Both the position numbers and the translations under genes were made by a program. Below the pieces are notes generated by a model that saw only the letters and a program-made list of their open reading frames with translations, searched no databases and had not been told where the DNA came from. Positions 1 through 8,339 of a stretch of 23,700 nt of DNA are shown piece after piece. Origin of the DNA: an uncultured Clostridia bacterium (lineage in GTDB: Bacteria; Bacillota; Clostridia; UBA1381); NCBI GenBank assembly GCA_934463455.1, contig CAKSJU010000024.1, positions 1 through 23,700 on the forward strand. Reading direction: 5' to 3'. The stretch's first letter is position 1; every line of letters starts with the position of its first letter.

Positions 1-1
1 C

Positions 2-928
2 GCGGTTACGGAAAACGGACGTATCATAGGTGTAATTGTGCAAAATAAAAGCGGACGCGGGATGATAAAGGCAAAGTGTGTAATTGACGCAACAGGCGAC
101 GGCGATGTTGCCGCATCGGCAGGAGTACCGTATTTTAAAGGCAGAGAAACAGACGGTAAAATGCAGCCTTGCACGATAATGTTTAAGGTCGGCGGCGTTG
201 ACTACGGACGCGCGGTTTTCCCGAACTCTTTTGAAACAAAGGTTGAAACCGAAAAAGGCGAATTGCAGAGCCTTGCAAAAGAAATTCTTCCGTTTCCGGC
301 AGGACACGTTTTGCTTTACCGTCAGACTACACCGGGGACAGTTTGCTGCAATATGACAAACTGTATAAATATTGACGGTACAATTGCCGAGGATTTGACA
401 AAGGGTCTTCAGACCTGCCGTTTTCAAATTGAGCCTATTATAAAATTTTTACGCGAATATGTACCGGGATATGAAAATTGCTGGCTGATGAGCTCGGCTT
501 CTCTTATAGGTATCAGAGAAACTCGGCATTTTATCGGCATGCAATCGTTGACACCGGAGGATATTCTGACGGCAAAAAAATATGATAATTGGGTTGTGGA
601 ACGTGCATTTTTTAATTTTGACGTTCACAATATGTCCGGCGCAAGCTTGGATAAAACGGGCATACAAAAACAATGGCGGCAGCCCGATGACTATACAATA
701 CCTTACGGGTGTTTGCTGCCGAAAAATATTGAGGGTCTTTTGCTTTCGGGCAGAAATATAAGCGGCAGCCATCTTGCACACTCAAATTTCCGTGTTATGC
801 CGATTGCTATGGCAACGGGTGAGGCTGCCGGAGTTGCCGCAGCTGTTTCGGCAAAGAAGAATATATTACTTCGTGATGTTGATGTAAAAGAAATCCGGAT
901 TGAAATCCGAAAAGGATACAAAATATAA
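2..928 (+). CDS. FAD-dependent oxidoreductase, 3' part (5' end outside window)
   Basis: The frame is open from base 2 with no start signal, so the gene begins before the window and about 308 C-terminal residues are seen. The segment VIDATGDGDVAASAGVPY is the second part of a FAD-binding fold as found in the FAD_oxidored family (Pfam PF12831). Near the end, LLLSGRNISGSHLAHSNFR followed by MATGEAAGVAAA is the typical C-terminal FAD/ribityl-contact block of the same family. The protein should be a cytoplasmic flavoprotein. Members of this family often lie in sugar-utilisation loci, but the substrate cannot be read from the sequence. It converges on the regulator gene at 944-2017 with only a 15-base gap and no clear terminator. 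The family is secure; the reaction is unknown. Confidence 0.85.
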   Translation, partial: AVTENGRIIGVIVQNKSGRGMIKAKCVIDATGDGDVAASAGVPYFKGRETDGKMQPCTIMFKVGGVDYGRAVFPNSFETKVETEKGELQSLAKEILPFPAGHVLLYRQTTPGTVCCNMTNCINIDGTIAEDLTKGLQTCRFQIEPIIKFLREYVPGYENCWLMSSASLIGIRETRHFIGMQSLTPEDILTAKKYDNWVVERAFFNFDVHNMSGASLDKTGIQKQWRQPDDYTIPYGCLLPKNIEGLLLSGRNISGSHLAHSNFRVMPIAMATGEAAGVAAAVSAKKNILLRDVDVKEIRIEIRKGYKI

Positions 929-943
929 ACAATTCGCGGATTT

Positions 944-2017
944 TTAATTAAATTGGTCCAAATTGTTCAGCGTGCCGAAGAGTCGGAGCATATCTCGGAC
1001 AGAGCCGATATTGCCGGATGCAAGAATTTTTTTGACGCGGTATTTTACTGCACCCTCGGAAATGAAGAGGAGCTCGGATATTTTGCCGTATGAAAAATTC
1101 CTTTGAAGATATGTAATTATATTTTTGTCTGTTTCGTCGCATTGTCGGAGCATTTTCTCAAGTGATTGTATGTCGGCAATATCTTTATCCGTATAAAAAA
1201 AATTATCCGTTTCGTTTTTTTTGTAATTAAGCTGCTGCTGCTTTTTAACCGGAAAATTATCTGTGGATTTTGCGGGGATAATTTCGTAGGGAATATATAC
1301 TGCGGCGTTTATGCGGCTTTCGCTTTTATATAAAAATCGATATAAGTCAACGGCTTGTATTCCGAGCAATTCGTGGTTTAATGTGACGGTGGAAAGAGAC
1401 GGCGAAAAAAGCCTGCCGAGCATTGAATCGCCGTAGGTTATAACGTACATATCCTGCGGAACATGAAGCCCTTTTTCTGCAAGACGGTTTATAAGCTGAA
1501 TTGCTGTTATATAGTTTGAGCATATGACGGCATCGTATTTTTTTGAAGCTTCAAAAAAATTATCAAAACATTCCGCGAGCGAGACTTTTTCCGAAAAATG
1601 AAAAATATCCGTTTTATGAAAATATTTTTCCTTGATACTGTCGGCATAAGACTTTTTGTTAATGCCGTAAAGTGCAATTTTTTCTCTGCCGCAGGAATTT
1701 AAGTAAGAGATGCACTCTTCGGTAGCAGTAGCGTGATCTATCAGAACAAAGCTTGCGTTTTTTTTGCTTTTTATCGGATGACAGCTTACTACAATCGGAT
1801 ATATACTCAGCTTTTCGGCTTTTGACAGTATTTTCTCTACCCAATCGGGAGAGGTTCCGATAATAATTATAGTTTTTATGTCGGAGGAAAGAGTATCCTC
1901 GTTATATATTTTTTGTTCATAGCGCAAATTCAAAATTCTTTTTCTTATGCCCGAAAGGGTTTCTCTGCACCATACGGTAGAGTCGTATTCAGGCTCTGTA
2001 ATGATATTTATCAGCAT
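944..2017 (-). CDS. Transcriptional regulator: LacI-type periplasmic-binding-like domain with C-terminal LuxR-like HTH
   Basis: Residues about 1-255 read as a type I periplasmic-binding-protein/LacI sensor fold (GRRKIALYG-like GREKIALYG, YDAVICSNYITAIQL, VPQDMYVITYGDS, SPSLSTVTLNHELLGIQAVDL). The usual N-terminal LacI helix-turn-helix is absent. Instead residues about 305-350 (DKNIITYLQRNFSYGKISEL, then LFISEGAVKYRVKKIL) resemble a LuxR/GerE-type helix-turn-helix. The ATG at 2017 was chosen because GGTGAT sits just upstream and the predicted transcript starts near 2028, which rules out the ATG codons at 2029 and 2053. The product is 357 aa. It is divergent from the DUF5107/glycosidase genes and probably controls them in response to a sugar; that role is inferred from position. 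Confidence 0.8.
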   Translation of the reverse strand: MLINIITEPEYDSTVWCRETLSGIRKRILNLRYEQKIYNEDTLSSDIKTIIIIGTSPDWVEKILSKAEKLSIYPIVVSCHPIKSKKNASFVLIDHATATEECISYLNSCGREKIALYGINKKSYADSIKEKYFHKTDIFHFSEKVSLAECFDNFFEASKKYDAVICSNYITAIQLINRLAEKGLHVPQDMYVITYGDSMLGRLFSPSLSTVTLNHELLGIQAVDLYRFLYKSESRINAAVYIPYEIIPAKSTDNFPVKKQQQLNYKKNETDNFFYTDKDIADIQSLEKMLRQCDETDKNIITYLQRNFSYGKISELLFISEGAVKYRVKKILASGNIGSVRDMLRLFGTLNNLDQFN

Positions 2018-2034
2018 ATTAATCACCATATATA

Positions 2035-2063
2035 AGTATACAGTATATAACATTTTTTTTCAA
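2035..2063 (-). promoter_or_regulatory. Sigma-A promoter of the divergent regulator gene
   Basis: On the minus strand, TTGAAA (2058-2063) and TATACT (2035-2040) are separated by exactly 17 bases. Transcription would start near 2028, about 10 bases before the chosen ATG at 2017. A second TATACT lies at 2042-2047 but is too close to this -35. Confidence 0.65.
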
Positions 2064-2068
2064 GCTAT

Positions 2069-2101
2069 TTTTTTTGTATTTTTTACAAAAAAATTTGTAT
2101 T
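2069..2101. promoter_or_regulatory. Candidate operator: 10-bp inverted repeat overlapping a direct repeat
   Basis: TTTTTTTGTA (2069-2078) and TACAAAAAAA (2084-2093) form a perfect inverted repeat around five T residues. TTTGTATT also occurs twice in direct orientation, at 2073-2080 and 2094-2101, 21 bp apart, or two helical turns. The block sits between the -35 boxes of the two divergent promoters, where a shared regulator could bind. The AT-rich composition makes chance similarity possible. Confidence 0.45.
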
Positions 2102-2128
2102 GCAGTAAAGGTAGAAGACGTGTAAAAT
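2100..2128 (+). promoter_or_regulatory. Sigma-A promoter of the DUF5107/glycosidase unit
   Basis: TTGCAG (2100-2105) and TAAAAT (2123-2128) are 17 bases apart, placing the transcript start near 2135. This is about 34 bases before the ATG at 2169. GGAGG lies at 2150-2154. Confidence 0.6.
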
Positions 2129-2168
2129 TAAGATGAATAATTTTATATCGGAGGAATAATGATTTATT

Positions 2169-5100
2169 ATGCTGAATATAACCGAAGGAAAAATTACAAT
2201 ACCGACCTATCCGGAAGCAGCAGCGGAGGAGCTGCCTATGTTTGCGGAAAACCGCGTGCATCAGCGGACAAGCGGACGTCCGTATCCGAACAAGGTCGTG
2301 ATGAGAGCACAAAGAGGTGAAAAAATCAATAAAGAATATACTGTGGTTACTCTTGAAAACGAGTATGTTAAAATTGAGATTTTACCGGAAATCGGCGGCA
2401 GAATATATTCCGCGCTTGACAAAACAACGGGGTATGACTATTTTTACAAGCAGCATGTGATAAAACCCGCATTAATCGGTGTTTTGGGGTCATGGATTTC
2501 GGGCGGAGTGGAATTTAACTGGCCTTTTCATCACAGGGCATCGGGATTTATGCCCTGCGACTATTCAATAGAAAGGATGTCGGACGGTGCGGTTGCGTGC
2601 CATTTGAGTGAGCATGACCCTATTGACAGAATGAAAGGCATGGTCAGCATTATCCTAAAAGAAAATGAAAGCTTTTTTGAAACAAGGATGAGCCTGTATA
2701 ACAGGACAGATTGCGAAAAATCATTTCTTTGGTGGGAAAATGCGGCTGTTCCGGTAAATGAAGATTATCGTATATTTTTTCCGCAGGATGTGTCATATGT
2801 TAATTTTCATTATTTGAAGTCGAGAATTACATATCCCATTGCGGGAGATAACGTTTTTAACGGTATTCCGATGGAAGAGGACAGAGACATTTCGTGGCAT
2901 AAAAATACAAGGCAGGCAACATCATATTTTGCATGCGCTTCCGAATATGACTTTTTCGGCGGGTATGATTACGGAAAAAAATGCGGAGTTGTGCATATTG
3001 GTGACCACCATATATCCCCGGGAAAGAAAATGTTCACTTGGGCATATTGTCAGCTTGCAAAATCGTGGGAAAATGCACTTACCGATACGGACGGTCAGTA
3101 TGCGGAGCTTATGGCAGGCTCTTACTCGGATAATCAGCCGAATTTTTCGTGGCTTGCACCGTATGAAACAAAGGAATTTTCACAGTTTTGGTATCCGATA
3201 AAAGAAATCGGAACACCGGTGTTTGCAAATATTAACTGTGCATTTGGATGGGAAGACGGAAAATTTACGCTTCAAAGTACAAAATGCTTTGAGGATGCGG
3301 AAATCATCATTTCGGGCAAAGAGAAAGTGTATTTAAAGGAAAAATGCAGTCTTTCGCCGGATAAAATATTCAGCACCGATATAGAAAAAGGTAATGAGCC
3401 TTTGACTGTAGCAGTAAAGGCAAACGGCAGGGAAATTGCTTTTTATGCCGAAAAAGAATATGACAAATACAAAATGCCGGAAGTAATAAGCGATATGCCC
3501 GAAGCAAAAGCAATGGAAAGCGCGGATGAGCTGTATCTTGCGGGAGTGCATGTCAGCCAGTACAGAGACCCCGCCGTAATGCCGGACAGCTATTGGACGG
3601 AAGCCCTTAAAAGAAATCCAAAGCATATTCCGTCACTTATAGGAATGGCAAAATATGAGCTGGGAAGGTATAGCATTGAAAGTGCGTTAAGCTATGCAGA
3701 AAAAGCAATTGCGGCACTTACGATTTTTAATACGAGAACCGAAAGCGGAGAAGCTTATTACACTATGGGGAGAATACTTGAGGCAGCCGGTAAAATCGAC
3801 AGAGCGTATGATTTTTATTATAAAGCATTTTGGTCGGCGGATTCTGCGGCAAAGGCAATGACAAGAATTGCGGTTATCGATATAAAAAGAAAAAATTATG
3901 AAGAAGCGAAGCTTCATGCAGAAAAATCTCTTGACTACGGGAGAAAAAATAATTTGGCATGGGTATGCCTTGTAATTGCAAAGGATGCACTCGGTGAGGA
4001 TATAAAAAATATTGCAAAGGAACGGATAAGGCGTGACAGCGGAGATTTTTTGATGAGATTTTTAAACGGAGAAAATATTTTCGGCTTGCTTCATTCCGAC
4101 CCTGTTCAGACCTGCCTTGATATTGCTTTTGATTTGTCGGCAATGGGACAGTACGAGAGGATTTTAAAGCTTCTTTCGGGACTTGAAGAAAATCGGAGCG
4201 ATTGCCGGACAAAACCTCTTTATTATACTCTTGCGTATTTTAAAAACTTGGCGGGAGAGGACGGCAAGCCGTATATCGAAAAGGCAAAAAGTGCAGAGCT
4301 TGGCGCATGTTATCCTATGCGCCGAGAAGAGATTGCCGTTTTGGAATATGCCGAAAACTATGATAAATATGCAAAGATGCTTCTCGGATGCTTGCTTTAT
4401 AACAAACGCAGATATTCGGATGCGGCTGAAATATGGGAAGAAGTCGGAGAAAATTATATTGCAAAAAGAAATCTTGCCGTTGCATACTTTAGTCATTTAA
4501 ATAAAAAGGGTGACGCGCTTGAAATAATGAAATCGCTTTTAAATGACCGTCCGTATGATGAGGAGCTTTTGTATGAAACGGTTGTGCTTATGGACAAAAT
4601 GAATATTGACCCAATTGAAAAAATAAATCTTATAAAGTCGCATAGAGCAAGCCGTGACGATGTGCTTACCGAGCTTGCAAAAGCGTACAATCAGGCATTT
4701 GACGCCGATATGGCAATTGAAACCTTGCTCGGACACGAATTTATTCCTTGTGAGGGCGGAGAACATGCTATTGCGGATCAGTATATGTTTGCGTATCTTG
4801 TAAAAGGCAGGGAAGAGCTTAATGCGGGTAACGAAAAAAAGGCACTTGAGTTTTTCGGAAAAGGTCAGGAGCTTCCTCAATCGCTCGGCGCAGGTATATG
4901 GAATCATTGCAAGCTGATACCGCTTAAATATCATGAAGCACTGTGCCTTGAAGCATTGGGTGAAAAAGCAGAAGCCGATAAAATATTTGAATACATTGCC
5001 GGTGTAAAAATTGAATATTTCAGTAATATGCACTTAAAGGAATTGCCGTATTGGCAGGCAAAATCGCTTATACATCTCGGCAAAAAAACGGCAGCGCAAA

Positions 5101-5372
5101 ATTTGATTACGAAATACTTAAGGGAATGGGACAGAATAAAAGATGTAACCGATAACGGATTTTTCGGAACAACCCCGTTTTTCATATCCTTTATCGATGA
5201 CCCGAAAATCTTGAGAAGTGCGCAGTATTTGTATTTGACGGCTCTTTGCGAATCAATGCGTGACAGTAAAAAAGCTGCGGCAATGATTAAAGAAAGTGCA
5301 AAATTAAACAATGACAATATTTTTGCACTGTTTATTTACAAATACGGTTTTTCAGAGTATAATTATAATTAA
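2169..5372 (+). CDS. DUF5107 domain and tetratricopeptide-repeat protein
   Basis: This 1067-aa protein has an N-terminal DUF5107 domain (about residues 20-340) with a galactose-mutarotase-like signature: LPEIGGRI at 72-79 and GGVEFNWPFHH at 112-122. The C-terminal half, from about residue 470, is a long run of helical TPR-type repeats (for example PSLIGMAKYELGRYSIESAL and EAYYTMGRILEAAGKIDRAY). Large DUF5107-TPR proteins are known from carbohydrate loci and have a sugar-active fold, but I do not assign an enzyme activity. No signal peptide or membrane segment is seen, so it is probably cytoplasmic. GGAGG (2150-2154) lies 14 bases before the ATG, which is long. An in-frame stop at 2160 excludes an earlier ATG. 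It is followed after 29 bases by a glycosidase gene and probably co-transcribed with it. Confidence 0.85.
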   Translation: MLNITEGKITIPTYPEAAAEELPMFAENRVHQRTSGRPYPNKVVMRAQRGEKINKEYTVVTLENEYVKIEILPEIGGRIYSALDKTTGYDYFYKQHVIKPALIGVLGSWISGGVEFNWPFHHRASGFMPCDYSIERMSDGAVACHLSEHDPIDRMKGMVSIILKENESFFETRMSLYNRTDCEKSFLWWENAAVPVNEDYRIFFPQDVSYVNFHYLKSRITYPIAGDNVFNGIPMEEDRDISWHKNTRQATSYFACASEYDFFGGYDYGKKCGVVHIGDHHISPGKKMFTWAYCQLAKSWENALTDTDGQYAELMAGSYSDNQPNFSWLAPYETKEFSQFWYPIKEIGTPVFANINCAFGWEDGKFTLQSTKCFEDAEIIISGKEKVYLKEKCSLSPDKIFSTDIEKGNEPLTVAVKANGREIAFYAEKEYDKYKMPEVISDMPEAKAMESADELYLAGVHVSQYRDPAVMPDSYWTEALKRNPKHIPSLIGMAKYELGRYSIESALSYAEKAIAALTIFNTRTESGEAYYTMGRILEAAGKIDRAYDFYYKAFWSADSAAKAMTRIAVIDIKRKNYEEAKLHAEKSLDYGRKNNLAWVCLVIAKDALGEDIKNIAKERIRRDSGDFLMRFLNGENIFGLLHSDPVQTCLDIAFDLSAMGQYERILKLLSGLEENRSDCRTKPLYYTLAYFKNLAGEDGKPYIEKAKSAELGACYPMRREEIAVLEYAENYDKYAKMLLGCLLYNKRRYSDAAEIWEEVGENYIAKRNLAVAYFSHLNKKGDALEIMKSLLNDRPYDEELLYETVVLMDKMNIDPIEKINLIKSHRASRDDVLTELAKAYNQAFDADMAIETLLGHEFIPCEGGEHAIADQYMFAYLVKGREELNAGNEKKALEFFGKGQELPQSLGAGIWNHCKLIPLKYHEALCLEALGEKAEADKIFEYIAGVKIEYFSNMHLKELPYWQAKSLIHLGKKTAAQNLITKYLREWDRIKDVTDNGFFGTTPFFISFIDDPKILRSAQYLYLTALCESMRDSKKAAAMIKESAKLNNDNIFALFIYKYGFSEYNYN

Positions 5373-5401
5373 TTGTGAAGTCGGCATGGAGGGATAGATA
5401 A

Positions 5402-6838
5402 ATGATTAATGTAAACGGAATTAAAAAAATCGGTAAAATAAAAACAAAAACGGCATCGGAAATTAAAAAGTCTCCTATCGGGATAGGCTTTGAAAAGCTT
5501 GACAGAAATTTATATGACCCGGAAAAGTGTTATGATTTTCTTGCTAAGCTCGGTGCTAAGTGGGTAAGAATTCAATCTGGGTGGTGCAGAACGGAAAAAG
5601 AAAAGGGGGTTTACGATTTTTCATGGTTGGACAGTATTGTAGATAATTTGACAGAACGCGGGCTTAAACCGTGGCTTTGCCTGTGCTACGGTAATGAGCT
5701 GTATACTCCGAATGCGGTAAATGCGGCGGGAGCGGTAGGATGCCCGCCGATAAAAACAGCGGCGGAAAGAGAGGCATGGGCAGCATATGTAAAAAAGTGT
5801 GCCGAACATTTTAAAGACAGAATTGAGCTTTTTGAGGTCTGGAATGAGCCGGACGGAGATTATTGCTGGAGACCTGCTTCAAATCCCGAAGAGTACAGAG
5901 AGTTTTGCATTTTGACATCAAAGGCTGTTAAAGAGGTAATACCTAATGCCAAAATAGCGGCAGGCAGCTTGTTTTGCCTGCATTCGCATATAAATTATTT
6001 GTATCGCATGATGAATAATGAACTTGCCGACTGCATTGATTTTATAACATATCACGGATATAACTGCCGACCCGAAACTGACGGGAGACGGGATTTTGAA
6101 AATATAAAAGCGGTAATTGATATGTACGGCGGCAAAATCGACATAATTCAGGGCGAGGCGGGAACTCAATCGCGCTATTCATTAAACGGCGGCTTTTCAT
6201 GTATTGAGTGGACGAGCGAAAAACAGACAAAGTTTATTTTGAGAAGACTTTTGTCCGATTTGGCGGACGGAGTTTATTTTTCCTCGATATTCTCACTTGT
6301 GGATATTTATGAGAATATTTTTACCGATGACGTGGATATATGCCGGGATAAGTACGGATTTTTCGGAATTGTCGGCGAATCCTTTGACGAAAACGGAAAA
6401 CCGCTGTCCGAATATCAGGAAAAAGAAGCCTTTTATGCTATGCAGACCGTAAGCATGCTTTTTTCGGACGGTGTTGAAAAGACCGATATGGCGGTAACTT
6501 TTGATTTGCCGGAGACTTGTATTGTCCTCGAAATGGGAGTGGTTTACGAAAATCCTGCCGACAGCAATATCGCCTGCGGAGCTTTTAAGGCGGCAAACGG
6601 CTCAAAGGCTTTCGTTTACTGGAAAGCGGTCAATATCATAACACAGAGCTATGACGGATTGGTAAAGCTTAATTTTTACGGCGTTTCCGATAAATTTAAG
6701 CTGATTGATTTGTATGACGGTACGATTTACAAAATTGACGATGAAAATGTTATTTATGAAAACGGAGTTTTAACTCTTAAAAAAGTACCTCTTAAGGATT
6801 ATCCGCTTATGATTGCGTTTGATGATTTTGAAGAATGA
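5402..6838 (+). CDS. Clan GH-A glycoside hydrolase, GH39-like
   Basis: The 478-aa product has a TIM-barrel glycosidase pattern: KWVRIQSGW near residue 53, VWNEPDG at 146-152 with E149 as the expected acid/base, ITYHGYN near 215 and IIQGEAG at 248-254 with E252 as the expected nucleophile. A short beta-sandwich-like tail follows after about residue 390. The layout most resembles GH39 xylosidase/iduronidase-type enzymes, but a related GH-A family is possible. There is no signal peptide, so it probably hydrolyses imported oligosaccharides in the cytoplasm. GGAGGG lies about 9 bases before the ATG, and the gap after the DUF5107 gene is 29 bases, supporting one operon under the divergent regulator. 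Confidence 0.82.
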   Translation: MINVNGIKKIGKIKTKTASEIKKSPIGIGFEKLDRNLYDPEKCYDFLAKLGAKWVRIQSGWCRTEKEKGVYDFSWLDSIVDNLTERGLKPWLCLCYGNELYTPNAVNAAGAVGCPPIKTAAEREAWAAYVKKCAEHFKDRIELFEVWNEPDGDYCWRPASNPEEYREFCILTSKAVKEVIPNAKIAAGSLFCLHSHINYLYRMMNNELADCIDFITYHGYNCRPETDGRRDFENIKAVIDMYGGKIDIIQGEAGTQSRYSLNGGFSCIEWTSEKQTKFILRRLLSDLADGVYFSSIFSLVDIYENIFTDDVDICRDKYGFFGIVGESFDENGKPLSEYQEKEAFYAMQTVSMLFSDGVEKTDMAVTFDLPETCIVLEMGVVYENPADSNIACGAFKAANGSKAFVYWKAVNIITQSYDGLVKLNFYGVSDKFKLIDLYDGTIYKIDDENVIYENGVLTLKKVPLKDYPLMIAFDDFEE

Positions 6839-6842
6839 AAAT

Positions 6843-6888
6843 AAAAAAGGGGCTGTTTAAAAAGTCAACCGGCTTTTTAAACAGCTCC
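6843..6888. terminator. Bidirectional rho-independent terminator between the glycosidase and glyA
   Basis: A 16-bp stem (6849-6864 with 6873-6888, one G-T pair) encloses an 8-base loop. Read on the minus strand it is followed at once by six T residues (6843-6848), making it a strong terminator for glyA. Read on the plus strand the T-tract is weaker, but it can still serve the glycosidase operon. Confidence 0.85.
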
Positions 6889-6900
6889 TGTATTTGTAAA

Positions 6901-8142
6901 TTATTGATATAACGGATATTTGCCGCACAAAGCCGCAACTCTTTTTTTGACTTCTTCTTTATTATTTTCAAAATCGGAAAGGGTAAGCTTTATAAGTTCC
7001 GCAATTTCTTTCATGTCATCCTCTTTAAAGCCGCGCGTTGTGGTTGCCGGAGTGCCGAGACGAACTCCGCTTGTTACAAACGGACTCTGTTTGTCAAAAG
7101 GAATTGTATTTTTATTTGCGGTAATGCCTACTTCGTCGAGCATATGCTCGGCTTCTTTTCCGGTTATGCCGGTATCGGACAAATCAAGAAGCATCAGGTG
7201 ATTATCCGTTCCTCCGGAAACAAGCTTAAATCCGTTTTTGATAAGTCCGTCAGCAAGTGCTGCGGCATTTTTTACAATTTGTTTTTGGTATTTTTTAAAT
7301 TCAGGAGAAAGGGCTTCTTTAAAGCATACCGCTTTTGCTGCGATTGTGTGCATCAACGGTCCGCCCTGAATACCCGGGAATATAGCTTTATTGAATTGCT
7401 TTCCAAATTCAGCATCTTTGCAGAGTATAAGTCCGCCTCTCGGACCTCTTAAGGTTTTGTGGGTTGTTGTTGTGACAACATCGGCGTAGGGGACGGGATT
7501 TTGGTGCAATCCTGCTGCCACAAGTCCTGCGATATGTGCCATGTCAACCAACAAGTATGCGCCGCATTGATGAGCAATTTCCGCGAATTTTTCAAAATCT
7601 ATTGCACGCGGGTATGCCGATGCTCCGGCAAGAATAAGCTTTGGTTTATGTTCAAGAGCAAGACGAAGGATTTCGTCATAATCAATTCGGCTGTCGGTTT
7701 TGGATACTCCGTAAGGAACAATATTAAAATATTTTCCCGACATATTTACCGGACTTCCGTGGCTTAAATGACCGCCGTGGTCAAGGCTCATTGAAAGCAC
7801 CGTATCACCGGGCTTTAAAAGCGCAAAAAATACTGCCATATTTGCCTGAGCACCCGAATGGGGCTGAACGTTTGCATATTCCGCACCGAAGATTTCTTTT
7901 GCGCGTTCAATCGCCAGGTTTTCAACAACATCTACCCATTCACAGCCGCCGTAATAACGCTTTCCGGGATATCCCTCGGCGTATTTGTTTGTAAGAACAG
8001 TTCCGTTTGCTTCCATAACTCTTTCCGAAACAAAATTTTCCGAGGCAATAAGCTCAATTTTGTTTTGCTGACGATGTAATTCCCCCTCAATTGCCGTAAA
8101 TAATTCAGAATCAAATTCCTTGATTTGGTTTAAATGAAACAT
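6901..8142 (-). CDS. glyA: Serine hydroxymethyltransferase
   Basis: The 413-aa enzyme converts serine and tetrahydrofolate to glycine and 5,10-methylene-tetrahydrofolate using pyridoxal phosphate, in the cytoplasm. Diagnostic segments are IELIASENFVS at 29-39, YAEGYPGKRYYGG at 54-66, NVQPHSGAQAN at 91-101 and VTTTTHKTLRGPRGG at 223-237, with K229 as the PLP-binding lysine. Its length matches bacterial GlyA. GGAGG lies about 8 bases before the ATG. It is transcribed alone, divergent from nth, from a consensus promoter with a short structured leader, and ends at a strong terminator. Confidence 0.97.
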   Translation of the reverse strand: MFHLNQIKEFDSELFTAIEGELHRQQNKIELIASENFVSERVMEANGTVLTNKYAEGYPGKRYYGGCEWVDVVENLAIERAKEIFGAEYANVQPHSGAQANMAVFFALLKPGDTVLSMSLDHGGHLSHGSPVNMSGKYFNIVPYGVSKTDSRIDYDEILRLALEHKPKLILAGASAYPRAIDFEKFAEIAHQCGAYLLVDMAHIAGLVAAGLHQNPVPYADVVTTTTHKTLRGPRGGLILCKDAEFGKQFNKAIFPGIQGGPLMHTIAAKAVCFKEALSPEFKKYQKQIVKNAAALADGLIKNGFKLVSGGTDNHLMLLDLSDTGITGKEAEHMLDEVGITANKNTIPFDKQSPFVTSGVRLGTPATTTRGFKEDDMKEIAELIKLTLSDFENNKEEVKKRVAALCGKYPLYQ

Positions 8143-8169
8143 GATTTTATCCTCCGTTTTATAGTTTGA

Positions 8170-8199
8170 CCGAAATTATGCCTTTTTGGGCAGTTTCGG
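8170..8199 (-). promoter_or_regulatory. Hairpin in the glyA 5' leader
   Basis: On the minus strand CCGAAA pairs with TTTCGG and an inner TGCC pairs with GGCA around an A-rich loop. It falls in the ~60-base leader between the predicted transcript start (near 8205) and the glyA ribosome site. No T-run follows, so it is not a terminator, and it matches no riboswitch I recognise. Confidence 0.4.
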
Positions 8200-8211
8200 A
8201 TTTATAGTATT

Positions 8212-8240
8212 ATTATATAATTTTTAAAAGAAAAGTTCAA
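8212..8240 (-). promoter_or_regulatory. Sigma-A promoter of glyA
   Basis: On the minus strand TTGAAC (8235-8240) and a perfect TATAAT (8212-8217) are separated by 17 bases. The transcript would begin near 8205. Confidence 0.75.
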
Positions 8241-8256
8241 TAGTTTATAAAAAATA

Positions 8257-8285
8257 TTGCAATTTTACATAAAAAAATGTATAAT
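8257..8285 (+). promoter_or_regulatory. Sigma-A promoter of nth
   Basis: TTGCAA (8257-8262) and TATAAT (8280-8285) are 17 bases apart. The start near 8292 lies downstream of the ATG at 8277, so translation must begin later, at 8340. Confidence 0.75.
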
Positions 8286-8339
8286 GGATTATATAAAATA
8301 TCAATAAATGCCGAATTGTGCGGAAAGGACGAATATACA

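Noticed and set aside
924..982. Terminator between the oxidoreductase and the regulator
   Set aside because: AACAATT and AATTGTT could pair but with a loop of about 25 bases and no T-run, so it is not convincing.
449..5317. Open frames of 60-164 codons antisense to the oxidoreductase and DUF5107 genes
   Set aside because: They lack ribosome sites and recognisable domains and lie opposite clearly coding genes; codon bias of the true strand explains them.
8143..8211. Riboswitch (folate or glycine type) before glyA
   Set aside because: The leader is only about 60 bases with one hairpin and lacks conserved cores of the known classes.
8277..8339. Longer N-terminus for endonuclease III from the ATG at 8277
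   Set aside because: The ATG lies upstream of the -10 box at 8280-8285 and has no ribosome site. Starting at 8340 gives residue positions matching E. coli Nth.
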